From: Deltaproteobacteria bacterium
Lineage (GTDB): Bacteria; Desulfobacterota; Desulfarculia; Adiutricales; Adiutricaceae
Direction: 5' to 3'
Length of the DNA stretch: 32,532 bases
Assembly (NCBI GenBank): GCA_031269825.1
Contig: JAISYP010000092.1
Coordinates: 1 to 32,532 of the forward strand
Made by a program: the position numbers and the translations under genes. Position 1 is the stretch's first letter. Every line of letters begins with the position of its first letter. Shown here piece by piece: positions 1 to 7,412 of this stretch. Under the pieces are notes generated by a model, which was not told where the DNA came from, did not search any database, and saw only the letters and a list, made by a program, of their open reading frames with translations.

Positions 1-351
1 CATTGAAACTTTAACTTCAGCCATGAGCTGAACTTTTAGAAACTTTTAGCCAGTAGTCAAAAAGGCCAGGGCGATCCGACTTCACGGTAATCACGACGAT
101 TAGTCGATCCTTTAAGGAAAACCAAAAACCTCTGAAGTCAACCGCGAGAGCCTAACGCTTTTTTGACTCTGGCCAGGAGGGAACGCTGAGTTTTTAAACG
201 CTCCATTCCTTCCTAGAAAAATCTAAAGATCTAGGTCTTTTGATCGCGGCGCTCTTATTCGCGGTTAAGAAAAACCTGGCTACCAAGCCAAGGGGCTTTT
301 TCGCCCAAGAAATATTATTTATCAATCAGCGTTATCGCCTTAGGATTAAAT
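1..351. other. Upstream stretch without a supported gene
   Basis: I see no credible gene here. The first 50 bases contain a degenerate direct repeat (AACTTTTAG-like words), similar in style to the pyrimidine-rich CTTTAG words between icmD and dotI. A weak hairpin (TGGCT/AGCCA) followed by GGGGCTTTTT lies near 276-302. An open frame from about 240 that overlaps icmC is a shadow in another frame. The stretch probably holds the leader of the icmC-icmD unit, but I find no good promoter. Confidence 0.5.
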
Positions 352-864
352 ATGGAAAACACCAACATCCCTCAAAACCTCATTCCCCATTTAGCGACTT
401 TGTGGGACGTTTTAAGAGCTGGATTCGTGGCTTTGGGGTTAGGGTTGACCTTATGGTCTTTATGGCGAATGGCTATCGCCTCCAGAGATCGTTCGCGCGG
501 TCAGGCGTGGCTGGCTTTGGTGGTTGGGGTTCTTTTCTTAAACATCCCCTCATTCTTGGACGCCATGAGTCAAACATTTCTGGGACAAAACTCCATCCAG
601 ACTCTCTCTTACCAACCACCCGCCTCCGAAGCCCAGTCTTATGTCCAATTCGCGGTTTTCTTGGCGGCCATAGTCGGTCTATTAGGTATTGGTCGGGGTT
701 TATGGCTTTTACGGGACTCTGGACAAGGCCAAGGGGTTTTGGCTCGAGGCCTTTTTCATATTGGTGGCGGCGTCATCTGCGTCAATCTCGTGGAAACATT
801 AAGACTCATCGCTCAGGCTCTAGGCGGCGGCTTGCCGGAAGCGGTCAGGGCCATTTTTGGATAA
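352..864 (+). CDS. icmC: IcmC/DotE-like inner-membrane protein of type IVB secretion system (TraQ family)
   Basis: The 170-aa protein has hydrophobic segments at about residues 18-40, 53-70, 100-122 and 132-152, which fits the polytopic IcmC/DotE/TraQ family. The most telling part is the second half, a small-residue helix, a short loop with GQGQGVLARGL, then HIGGGVICVNLVETL. This matches the G-x-G-L-x-H-I-x-G-G-x-x-x-x-N-x-V pattern I associate with IcmC. Family members are inner-membrane proteins of the Dot/Icm complex of unresolved detailed role. An AGG lies about 7 bases before the ATG. The gene is followed after 29 bases by icmD, the same pairing as icmC-icmD in Legionella and traQ-traR in R64. 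It lacks the long disordered additions seen in other proteins of this window. Confidence 0.75.
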   Translation: MENTNIPQNLIPHLATLWDVLRAGFVALGLGLTLWSLWRMAIASRDRSRGQAWLALVVGVLFLNIPSFLDAMSQTFLGQNSIQTLSYQPPASEAQSYVQFAVFLAAIVGLLGIGRGLWLLRDSGQGQGVLARGLFHIGGGVICVNLVETLRLIAQALGGGLPEAVRAIFG

Positions 865-893
865 AGGGCTTTAGCCCATAAGGATGGTAAATC

Positions 894-1313
894 ATGTCTT
901 TGTCATTAAACAACACTACTCAGATCAGTCAAAATAATCGCGCTAGTTCCTTTATTAGAGCCAGCCGATTCCTAAGATCCATAGGCGTCGCTATGTGGTT
1001 ACTCATAGCCGCCCCACGCGTGGCTTTAGCCCAAGGCTTGGGTAGCCTCGGCCAAAACGTGGCCCAAAATTTAACCGGGGTGGCCAAGGCTATTCAAATG
1101 TTCGGCTTTATAGCTGGCCTAGCTTTGGTCGTGATGGGCTTGATGGAACTATACAACATGAACAAGCGCCCTGACGCCACCTTTTCCGGGGCCATGACCA
1201 AATGCGCCATTGGGGCGGCCTTATTAGCGGTGGACGCTTTGATCTCCTCTTTTTCCAGCACCATTTTTGGTGGCGACAAATCTGGGGGCAACCTCGGGAC
1301 TTTAGGTCTTTAA
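894..1313 (+). CDS. icmD: IcmD/DotP-like small membrane protein (TraR family)
   Basis: This 139-aa protein has a basic N-terminal region and a signal-like helix ending in VALAQ near residue 47. Two further hydrophobic segments follow (about 68-84 and 101-115), separated by a polar loop NMNKRPDA. The GQNVAQNLTG stretch and the loop resemble IcmD/DotP (about 130 aa), which shares the two-helix hairpin layout with IcmC. It probably sits in the inner membrane as part of the Dot/Icm complex. AAGG lies about 11 bases before the ATG. Its place directly after icmC is the main supporting context. The tail is Gly/Ser-rich and short. Confidence 0.7.
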   Translation: MSLSLNNTTQISQNNRASSFIRASRFLRSIGVAMWLLIAAPRVALAQGLGSLGQNVAQNLTGVAKAIQMFGFIAGLALVVMGLMELYNMNKRPDATFSGAMTKCAIGAALLAVDALISSFSSTIFGGDKSGGNLGTLGL

Positions 1314-1459
1314 TACTTTCAGACTTTAGGACTTTAAAGCTTTTGAACTTCTGAGCCTCAGGATTTTAAACGCGACCATAATAAGTTTTAAAAAACAGAC
1401 CTTTGTCCTTAGCTAAAAATTAACCGCTTCACTAGCCAAGCGCGTTGAAAGGCGATCTC
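1314..1459. other. Spacer between icmD and dotI with CTTTAG-type repeats
   Basis: This 146-base spacer starts with repeated ACTTTCAG/ACTTTAGG/ACTTTAAAG words (about 1315-1340) and becomes AT-rich towards the dotI start. I see no clear terminator or promoter. Confidence 0.35.
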
Positions 1460-3919
1460 ATGAGCGACAAGCGAAAAATCATCACCCTGGCCAACCCGGC
1501 TGAAGCCATAAAGACCGGACAGTCTTCCTCTGTGGTCACGATCGCCTTAAGCCCCGAGACAATATCGTCTCAGATAACTGGCCAAACAATAACAGACCAT
1601 ACTATGACAGATCCGGCCATGACGGATCAGACAATAATAGATCCGATAATAATAGATCCGGCGACGACGAATCAGATAATGACGGATCAGGCGACGACCA
1701 GCCAAACCACCAGCCAGTCAACCCATCTCCAGAGCGCCGCCCAACCCGCTCTTAAGGTCAAATCAAAAACCCAATCATCGAAAAACCTTAGCCTGGCTCA
1801 GCCAATCAACGAACCAGTTATAGTCACTAGCGATAAGCTCCAGCCTAATAAGCGCGCGAAAAACGGGCGTTTTCTATCCCCCAATACCCTGGCCAACGAC
1901 CTAAACAAGGATTTAACCCTGGAAAACGCGGAACTAGATCTTAATGACTCGTCTTTGGATTCTTTGGATTTGGATATAGACAAAGCCAGGTCGGTGAATT
2001 ACGTAAAAATGGATCCAGAGCCCAATCCCAGCGCTCTTGAAAGAACGCGGGATCTTTTCACTATTAAAAGGCCTCTTGACCAATTCGCCAATTTAATGGA
2101 GCCCACCCCTCAACCGACCGACGCCAGCTCCAGCGCGACCCTTGAGTCAGAACATCTACAGTCTCTTCAGGCCAAACCTTTGATTTCTCTTCAGTCGACG
2201 TCCTTAAGCCCTTCCAATTCCCAAATATTGAAATTTCTTAAGGCCATACCTCTCGGAGCTCTTAAGGCCAAACCTTCGAGTTCCCCCAAATCAAAATCTT
2301 TAGGTCGCCCCAGATCCAAACCCCGTGCTTCCGCCGAGTCAAGCTTTTTGGACGTTCAGGATCTTCAAATCATCTCTTCGGCCAAAACCATAACCACGCC
2401 TTCAACCAATAACCTCTCGTGTCGCGATTTGGCCGACTTGGATGAGCCGACGTTTTTCCAGGAGCTGATCAAAAAAGCCTACCGTCCCAACTCCATCGCC
2501 AACTTCAAGACAAACGTCGATGTTTTCGATTTAACCAATAACGGATCATCCCAAGTTAAAATGATTGATCCGTCCATACCATCGACCACCGACCAAGATT
2601 TGGTCAACTCTTGGCGATCTAGCCACGACGTGGCTCTTATCGAGTCAACGCCAACTTCCCTGGCCTGGGACTGTGGCGAGCCCTCGCGCGCCTCCCAGGC
2701 GTTGGAAGCGTCTGAAACGCTTCCAACGACACTGGCCTCATCGTCTTCCTTGGCTTCCGCCAATAGAAAACCACCATCATCCTGGCCGTTACCCCAGAGC
2801 CACGACCATCTGAACCCAGCCGCTATCGACCTTATTTCTTGTCCACCCAGTCTTTCCCCCCGGCCCGATTCTTCGGAACTGGTTAGCCGCGAATTACCTC
2901 TTGTCTCGCCTTTACCCCCAATAGAGAACAAGAACAAGAGCGAGCTCTCGCCCACCACCACAGAATCCAATTCGGGCCATTTCCTCCACCCCCGGGATCA
3001 GGAACCGGCTCAACTAGAGCCAGCCCATATCCCGCCTACCAATTGGCCTCGCCCCGGATCATCCGGGGCGGGGCTCCCGCCCTCCGCTCCAGCCGCCGTC
3101 TTACAAAATCCAGCCGCCGTCTCGCTAGATCCAATGTCCGCCTTACCAGCCCCAGCTTCCGCTTTATCAGCTCAATCTTCCGTCTTACCAACTCAATCTA
3201 CCGTTTCCCCGAGTCAAACCACGATCTTCCAGGAACAATCCACCCCCTCCCCGGGCGCCGAGGAGAGCCAATGGCTCAAAGACGGCCTTGAGCCAGGGAA
3301 AACTTTGCCAACCCTATCTCTGAATTGGTATCTAAAGCAAAACCGCGAGCTATTCCATTTTATCAAGGCGGTGGCTTTGGGGATTCTGCTTTTGATCTTA
3401 ACCAATGTCTACCTCGCCACCCAGCGCCCTCAACCTCGATTTTTCTGGATCACCCCGGATCTCCGCGTTAACGAGGCCACGCCTTTGGAACAGCCACTTC
3501 TTCATACCACCGCCTTAAGCGATTGGGCCGCCAAAGTTCTAACAAAGGCTCTGTCCCTGGATTACCTCCATTGGGAAGAAAAATTAAACGACCTAAAGGC
3601 CAGCTTCTCGAAAGAAGGTCACGCCGAGTTCGTTAATTCTTTGGAACGCTCCGGGCATATAAAAAAGATTGTCGCCGAAAAACTAATCCTGCGCTGCGAG
3701 TTAGCCGGAGCCCCGATCATTACCGACACTCGCGAGGAGGGCGACCAATTGACCTGGATCTTAGAGGCCCCAGTGATCATCTCCTACCACGCTTCCTCTG
3801 GGGCGATTACCACCCAAAAGCTGTTGGCCGAGATGGAAGCTCGCTGGGAGACGTCCAACCCTAACCACCTGGGCGCGCGGATGAATCGACTCGCCTTAGT
3901 CAAGATTGGCTCGCTTTAG
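1460..3919 (+). CDS. dotI: DotI/IcmL-like inner-membrane protein with a giant disordered N-terminal extension
   Basis: The C-terminal ~180 residues make up a whole DotI/IcmL/TraM protein. A transmembrane helix lies at about 637-656 (AVALGILLLILTNVYLA), then FFWITPDLRV, P-L-x-Q-P, a helix with ALSLDYLHWEEKL and the periplasmic NTF2-like domain (AKKL-like, AGAPII, W-x-L-E-A-P, ISY). Legionella DotI is about 212 aa; this protein is 819 aa. The extra ~630 residues are Ser/Pro/Thr/Ala/Gln-rich with no predicted fold and should lie in the cytoplasm, given the family topology. Residues 44-83 are eight pentapeptides such as MTDQT and IIDPI. I chose ATG 1460 because AAAGGCGATCTC directly precedes it and the same motif precedes two other genes here; a TTG at 1445 is possible but less likely. 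The gene lies between icmD and dotO, whereas icmL in Legionella lies upstream of icmK-icmE. The DotJ/IcmM paralogue is an alternative. Confidence 0.8.
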   Translation: MSDKRKIITLANPAEAIKTGQSSSVVTIALSPETISSQITGQTITDHTMTDPAMTDQTIIDPIIIDPATTNQIMTDQATTSQTTSQSTHLQSAAQPALKVKSKTQSSKNLSLAQPINEPVIVTSDKLQPNKRAKNGRFLSPNTLANDLNKDLTLENAELDLNDSSLDSLDLDIDKARSVNYVKMDPEPNPSALERTRDLFTIKRPLDQFANLMEPTPQPTDASSSATLESEHLQSLQAKPLISLQSTSLSPSNSQILKFLKAIPLGALKAKPSSSPKSKSLGRPRSKPRASAESSFLDVQDLQIISSAKTITTPSTNNLSCRDLADLDEPTFFQELIKKAYRPNSIANFKTNVDVFDLTNNGSSQVKMIDPSIPSTTDQDLVNSWRSSHDVALIESTPTSLAWDCGEPSRASQALEASETLPTTLASSSSLASANRKPPSSWPLPQSHDHLNPAAIDLISCPPSLSPRPDSSELVSRELPLVSPLPPIENKNKSELSPTTTESNSGHFLHPRDQEPAQLEPAHIPPTNWPRPGSSGAGLPPSAPAAVLQNPAAVSLDPMSALPAPASALSAQSSVLPTQSTVSPSQTTIFQEQSTPSPGAEESQWLKDGLEPGKTLPTLSLNWYLKQNRELFHFIKAVALGILLLILTNVYLATQRPQPRFFWITPDLRVNEATPLEQPLLHTTALSDWAAKVLTKALSLDYLHWEEKLNDLKASFSKEGHAEFVNSLERSGHIKKIVAEKLILRCELAGAPIITDTREEGDQLTWILEAPVIISYHASSGAITTQKLLAEMEARWETSNPNHLGARMNRLALVKIGSL
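1589..1708 (+). repeat. 15-bp tandem repeat (8 units) in dotI encoding xxD[QP]x pentapeptides
   Basis: Eight in-frame 15-base units encode ITDHT, MTDPA, MTDQT, IIDPI, IIDPA, TTNQI, MTDQA and TTSQT. Five units carry GATC. The units are degenerate but the period is exact. Confidence 0.85.
2700..2728. repeat. Perfect hairpin, 12-bp arms, inside dotI extension
   Basis: Arms CGTTGGAAGCGT (2700-2711) and ACGCTTCCAACG (2717-2728) with a 5-base loop lie within the disordered coding extension. This is one of the strongest in-gene members of the window-wide hairpin set. Confidence 0.85.
3050..3070. repeat. 21-bp palindrome inside dotI extension
   Basis: Arms CGCCCCGGAT (3050-3059) and ATCCGGGGCG (3061-3070) are separated by a single base. 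It is in frame within the disordered region and has no obvious regulatory role there. Confidence 0.85.
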
Positions 3920-4096
3920 TCAAAAAAATTGGTTAAAGCGACCACCATAACTAAAGATGATAATTTAACCATAATATTTGCTAACTAACAATAATGCGCC
4001 ATAACGTCGACCAATTAGACAAAAATATCGACTAACTGACCCCAACGTCAATCAACTGGCCAAAACGCGCCCCACTTTCCAAGGGCCGAACTTTAT

Positions 4097-4123
4097 ATGG
4101 TGACCATCCGTGACGCTCTATAA
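4097..4123 (+). promoter_or_regulatory. Candidate 8-codon leader ORF overlapping the dotO start
   Basis: ATG at 4097 opens MVTIRDAL and ends with TAA at 4121-4123. It overlaps the GTG start of dotO at 4110 in another frame. AAGGG at 4081-4085 is about 11 bases from this ATG but 24 bases from the GTG. That spacing would favour initiation at the mini-ORF and re-initiation at dotO. This is a reading of spacing only. Confidence 0.35.
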
Positions 4124-7076
4124 CTTATTCAACCGCGCTTCTTTAGCCCTTTACGACCTCTTAGGTGGCCCGGTCACCAGTTGTTGTCGCCTAGAAACCT
4201 TAGATAGCGTTGACGTCTTAGCCACCGACGATGGCTCCTTGGTCAGCGCCTTAAAAATAGAGGGAACCGTGGAACGGGTGACCACGACCAGTTACGAGCG
4301 AATCGTGGCTCTTCTGGCGGAAAAAACGCGGGGTTTACTGGAGCGACCTGGCCAATCTTTAAAACTGATCTTTGAGCGCGATCCTGGCCAAAGTCGACAA
4401 ACCCTCGCCAACTGTTTCCAGCCATCCCTAGCCGCGGCCGAAGCTTTGGAACTTAATCTAGCCGGGCTTTTAAGTGGCTGGGAAGATCGTTTAGCCTCTT
4501 TAGCCGCTAAAGAGAGTTTGTGGCTAACTTTGTGGACTAGCGCCAAGCTATTGGATCCAGGCGCGCTTAAATCTATTAGCCAAAAGCGCCTTAAAGAACT
4601 CGGCCCAGAAATATTCTGGCCAGGTCAACGCGAAAGGTTAGGTATCAAGGAGTTAAGGCGAGCCCATCAAGGGACATTGTCGGCTTTAAGCGAGGCTTTT
4701 GAGGACGCCGGTCTCATTAACCGGCGTCTATCGGGCGTGGAATTATTAAGGGATATCCGCTCGGCTTTATTTCCCTCCTTAACCCCAAAAGACTGGGAGC
4801 CTAGTTTGCCGGGAACGAAAAGACCTTTTCTAATCCCCGATCTTGATGAAAAACCCGAAAAGCTTTTGACTTACCCGTCTTTAGCCAGTCAGCTCTTCCC
4901 CCGAAAAGCGACCATTATCAAGCGCGATGGCCTTCTCTGGGGGGATCGTCTCCACGCGCCTTTTTATTTAGCCATTCCCCCTCGGGAACCAAAACCTTTC
5001 CAAGAGTTGTTCCAGGCTCTGGCTCGTCAAAGAAGCCCTTGGCGACTAGCGATTAACCTTGACCCCGGCGAGATTGGCCAGTGGTCATTACAGGGCTTAT
5101 TAGCCAAGGTTTTGTCGTTCACCTCCGCGCGCAACCGACGCTTAACCGCGGCCTTGGACAGTCTTCGTCGCCAACGTGACCAAGGGGCTTGTTTAATCGG
5201 GATTAGTTTCTGTTTAGACACCTGGGTGGAGGTCTTGGATTACGCTGATCTTAACGCGGCCGAGTTGGCGCTTAAGCGCCAACTGGCCGAGCTAGAAAGA
5301 TTGTTAGCCGGTTGGGGCCAAACCACCACCCAGGAAGTGACCGGGGATCCATTGTTAGGGGTCGCGGCCACTATCCCCGGTCTCGCCGCCCATGATCCCG
5401 CGCCCAAAGCTTTGGCTCCTTTGGAAGAGGCGTGGCGATTTATCCCTTTAAGGCCAGCCTCGGCTTGGTCGAGTGGCTCTTTGACTTTTTTGAGCTCTGA
5501 CGGGAAACCTTGGCCTTTTCGGCCTAATTCTTCCCAACAAGCCGCCTGGATCGATCTGGGAGTGGCCCCCATGGGCTCTGGCAAATCCGTCCTTTTAAAC
5601 GCTTTAAACTTAGCCTTTTGTCTACAGCCGGGTTTAAGCCAGTTGCCCCTCTTATCCATTATTGACGTGGGCCCCAGTTCCATGGGGCTGATAACTCTTT
5701 TAAAAAACGCTCTACCGGAAAAATTAAGGGATCAAGTGGTTGGCCACCGCTTAAAAGCCTCCCCGGAATACGCCATTAACCCTTTGGACACGCCCTTAGG
5801 TTTAAGAGCGCCGCTGCCCAGTCACCTGGGGTTTCTGATCAACTTTATATGTTTGTTAGCCACCCCTTTAGGTCATACCGCCCCACCAGACGGAACGGCC
5901 GGTATCGCCCGCGTGGCCCTGGAAGCCGCCTACGCCGAGGCCAATAACCCAGGCCGACTTCTAGACCGGACTTTGGATCCCGCGCTTTTGGAAAAAGCGC
6001 GGTCTTTAGGCTTTAAGCCCGAGCCCAACAGCGCGTACTGGGATCTAACGGATTTTTTCTTTCAAAAGGGGATGTGGAGTCAGGCCCATCAAGCTCAACG
6101 TTTCGCCTCGCCCACCCTCGCCGAGGTGGTGGCCCAGATCCGCCGGCACCCTGGCTTAAAAGCCACTTACGGTTTCCAGGTCGCCCAGACGGGCGAGAAC
6201 ATCCTGGACTACGTCTGGCGCTCTTTAACCGAGGCGCTGGGGGAACACCGGATCTTGGGTCGACCGACCCGTTTTAACCCAGGCGCGGCTCGGGTCATTA
6301 GTCTCGATCTGGATGAAGTGGCGCCTCGTGGCGGTGGCGCGGCGGGCGATAAGCGCGCCGCGGTCATGTACATGCTGGCTCGCCACGCGGTGGGCTCGCG
6401 GTTTTTTTTGACCCCAGCCGACACCCCTTTAATGCCGCCGGCCGCTCAAGCTTATCACCAACAAAGGATCCAAGAGCTCCGACCCATCCCCAAACGGCTC
6501 TGTTACGACGAAGTTCATCGGTTGACGGGTTTACGGGCGGTCAGTAACCAACTCATCGGGGATCTAACCACCTCGGCTCGGGAATCGCGCAAATGGAATC
6601 TATCGATTGGTCTGTACTCCCAGGCCCCGGAAGATTTCCCCGACATCTTCTTGGAATTAGCCACCGCGGTGTTCGTGTTGGGCGTGGGCACGGAATCGGC
6701 CTTAGCCCGACTCGCCGAGACTTTTGGTTTTAACCAAGCCGTCGCCGAAGGCTTATCGCGTCTGCCTCCCCCTGGGCCGAAAGGCTCTTCTTTGGCCGCT
6801 TTATTTAAAACCCAATCCGGGAAAACCCAAGATTTACTAACCCTGGCCTTATCGCCAGAGCTGAGGTGGGCGTTTTCCACCACGGCCGAGGACGCGGCCA
6901 TCCGCGATGAGCTTTACCAACTCTTCGGGGTTAACCAAACCCTGAGTTATTTAGCCCAACGCTGGCCTTCAGGTTTGAAACAGGCTTTAGAGGAAAGAGC
7001 CGGACGAGCTGACCATGACCGAGGGGGACTATTGGCTCAACTAACCCGCCAAGCCGCGGCCCAATTGTCGAGCTAA
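4110..7076 (+). CDS. dotO: DotO/IcmB-like VirB4-class ATPase (TraU family)
   Basis: At 988 aa this matches the usual ~1000 aa of DotO/IcmB/TraU, the cytoplasmic ATPase at the base of the type IVB channel. The N-terminus (LYDLLGG..CRLETLDSVDVLATDDGSLVSALKIEG region) is typical of the family. The Walker A motif is APMGSGKS at 486-493 and the Walker B motif is RLCYDEVH around 796-803, with D800 and E801. GTG at 4110 must be close to the true start, because an in-frame TGA lies at 4101-4103 and the conserved N-terminus begins at once. No long disordered addition is present. A 22-base perfect palindrome (5263-5284) and other short-loop inverted repeats (4496, 4704, 5980) lie inside the coding region. 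A 13-bp hairpin follows the stop. Confidence 0.93.
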   Translation: MTLYNLFNRASLALYDLLGGPVTSCCRLETLDSVDVLATDDGSLVSALKIEGTVERVTTTSYERIVALLAEKTRGLLERPGQSLKLIFERDPGQSRQTLANCFQPSLAAAEALELNLAGLLSGWEDRLASLAAKESLWLTLWTSAKLLDPGALKSISQKRLKELGPEIFWPGQRERLGIKELRRAHQGTLSALSEAFEDAGLINRRLSGVELLRDIRSALFPSLTPKDWEPSLPGTKRPFLIPDLDEKPEKLLTYPSLASQLFPRKATIIKRDGLLWGDRLHAPFYLAIPPREPKPFQELFQALARQRSPWRLAINLDPGEIGQWSLQGLLAKVLSFTSARNRRLTAALDSLRRQRDQGACLIGISFCLDTWVEVLDYADLNAAELALKRQLAELERLLAGWGQTTTQEVTGDPLLGVAATIPGLAAHDPAPKALAPLEEAWRFIPLRPASAWSSGSLTFLSSDGKPWPFRPNSSQQAAWIDLGVAPMGSGKSVLLNALNLAFCLQPGLSQLPLLSIIDVGPSSMGLITLLKNALPEKLRDQVVGHRLKASPEYAINPLDTPLGLRAPLPSHLGFLINFICLLATPLGHTAPPDGTAGIARVALEAAYAEANNPGRLLDRTLDPALLEKARSLGFKPEPNSAYWDLTDFFFQKGMWSQAHQAQRFASPTLAEVVAQIRRHPGLKATYGFQVAQTGENILDYVWRSLTEALGEHRILGRPTRFNPGAARVISLDLDEVAPRGGGAAGDKRAAVMYMLARHAVGSRFFLTPADTPLMPPAAQAYHQQRIQELRPIPKRLCYDEVHRLTGLRAVSNQLIGDLTTSARESRKWNLSIGLYSQAPEDFPDIFLELATAVFVLGVGTESALARLAETFGFNQAVAEGLSRLPPPGPKGSSLAALFKTQSGKTQDLLTLALSPELRWAFSTTAEDAAIRDELYQLFGVNQTLSYLAQRWPSGLKQALEERAGRADHDRGGLLAQLTRQAAAQLSS
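5263..5284. repeat. 22-bp perfect palindrome inside dotO
   Basis: AGTTGGCGCTT followed directly by AAGCGCCAACT, with no loop. GGCC/GGCC flanks extend it imperfectly to about 30 bases. It lies in a helical Leu/Glu/Ala-rich part of the ATPase. Confidence 0.9.
5980..6002. repeat. Perfect hairpin, 10-bp arms, inside dotO
   Basis: Arms CCGCGCTTTT (5980-5989) and AAAAGCGCGG (5993-6002) with a GGA loop. Confidence 0.85.
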
Positions 7077-7412
7077 AAACCAACGTTTAACTCTAGCCAG
7101 CGTCCCAACGCTGGCTAGAGCCCAAAACTTATGTCTTTACAACCAATTCTCAAGGCCAAGCCTTAAGGCCTAACCATAATAAACCGGGGCTTAAAACCAG
7201 CTCATCAGCCTCAACGCGCTGATTTAACGATTGGCTAATCGAGCGAACAGACTCAACCAGACGAATAGCCAGATCTAACGAAAAGATAGTCCAACAGACC
7301 CTATAACCGGATTTTAACCTTCGCTAAATTCTGGGCCGCGCTAGCGGCCCTCTGGACTCTTCTCTTCAACCACCAACCCCAAACGCCAATTATTTTGGCG
7401 AAAGGCGACCCC
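7077..7412. other. Spacer after dotO with a strong hairpin
   Basis: This 336-base spacer holds the 13-bp hairpin at 7091-7120 and a weaker one at about 7332-7349 (GGGCCGC/GCGGCCC, loop GCTA). The rest has no recognisable gene or clear promoter. A 100-aa reverse open frame overlapping its end is a shadow of the next gene. Confidence 0.5.
7091..7120 (+). terminator. 13-bp perfect hairpin just after dotO
   Basis: Arms CTCTAGCCAGCGT (7091-7103) and ACGCTGGCTAGAG (7108-7120) with a CCCA loop start 15 bases after the dotO stop. No T-tract follows, so it may be a processing or mRNA-stabilising stem instead of an intrinsic terminator. Confidence 0.45.

Noticed and set aside
240-881. 213-aa forward open frame over icmC
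   Set aside because: It overlaps icmC in another frame and gives an Arg/Gly/Ser-rich product without a family pattern, whereas the 352 frame gives clear IcmC-type membrane segments.
2479-2970. 163-aa reverse open frame inside dotI
   Set aside because: It arises opposite biased low-complexity codons; no start context and no recognisable product.
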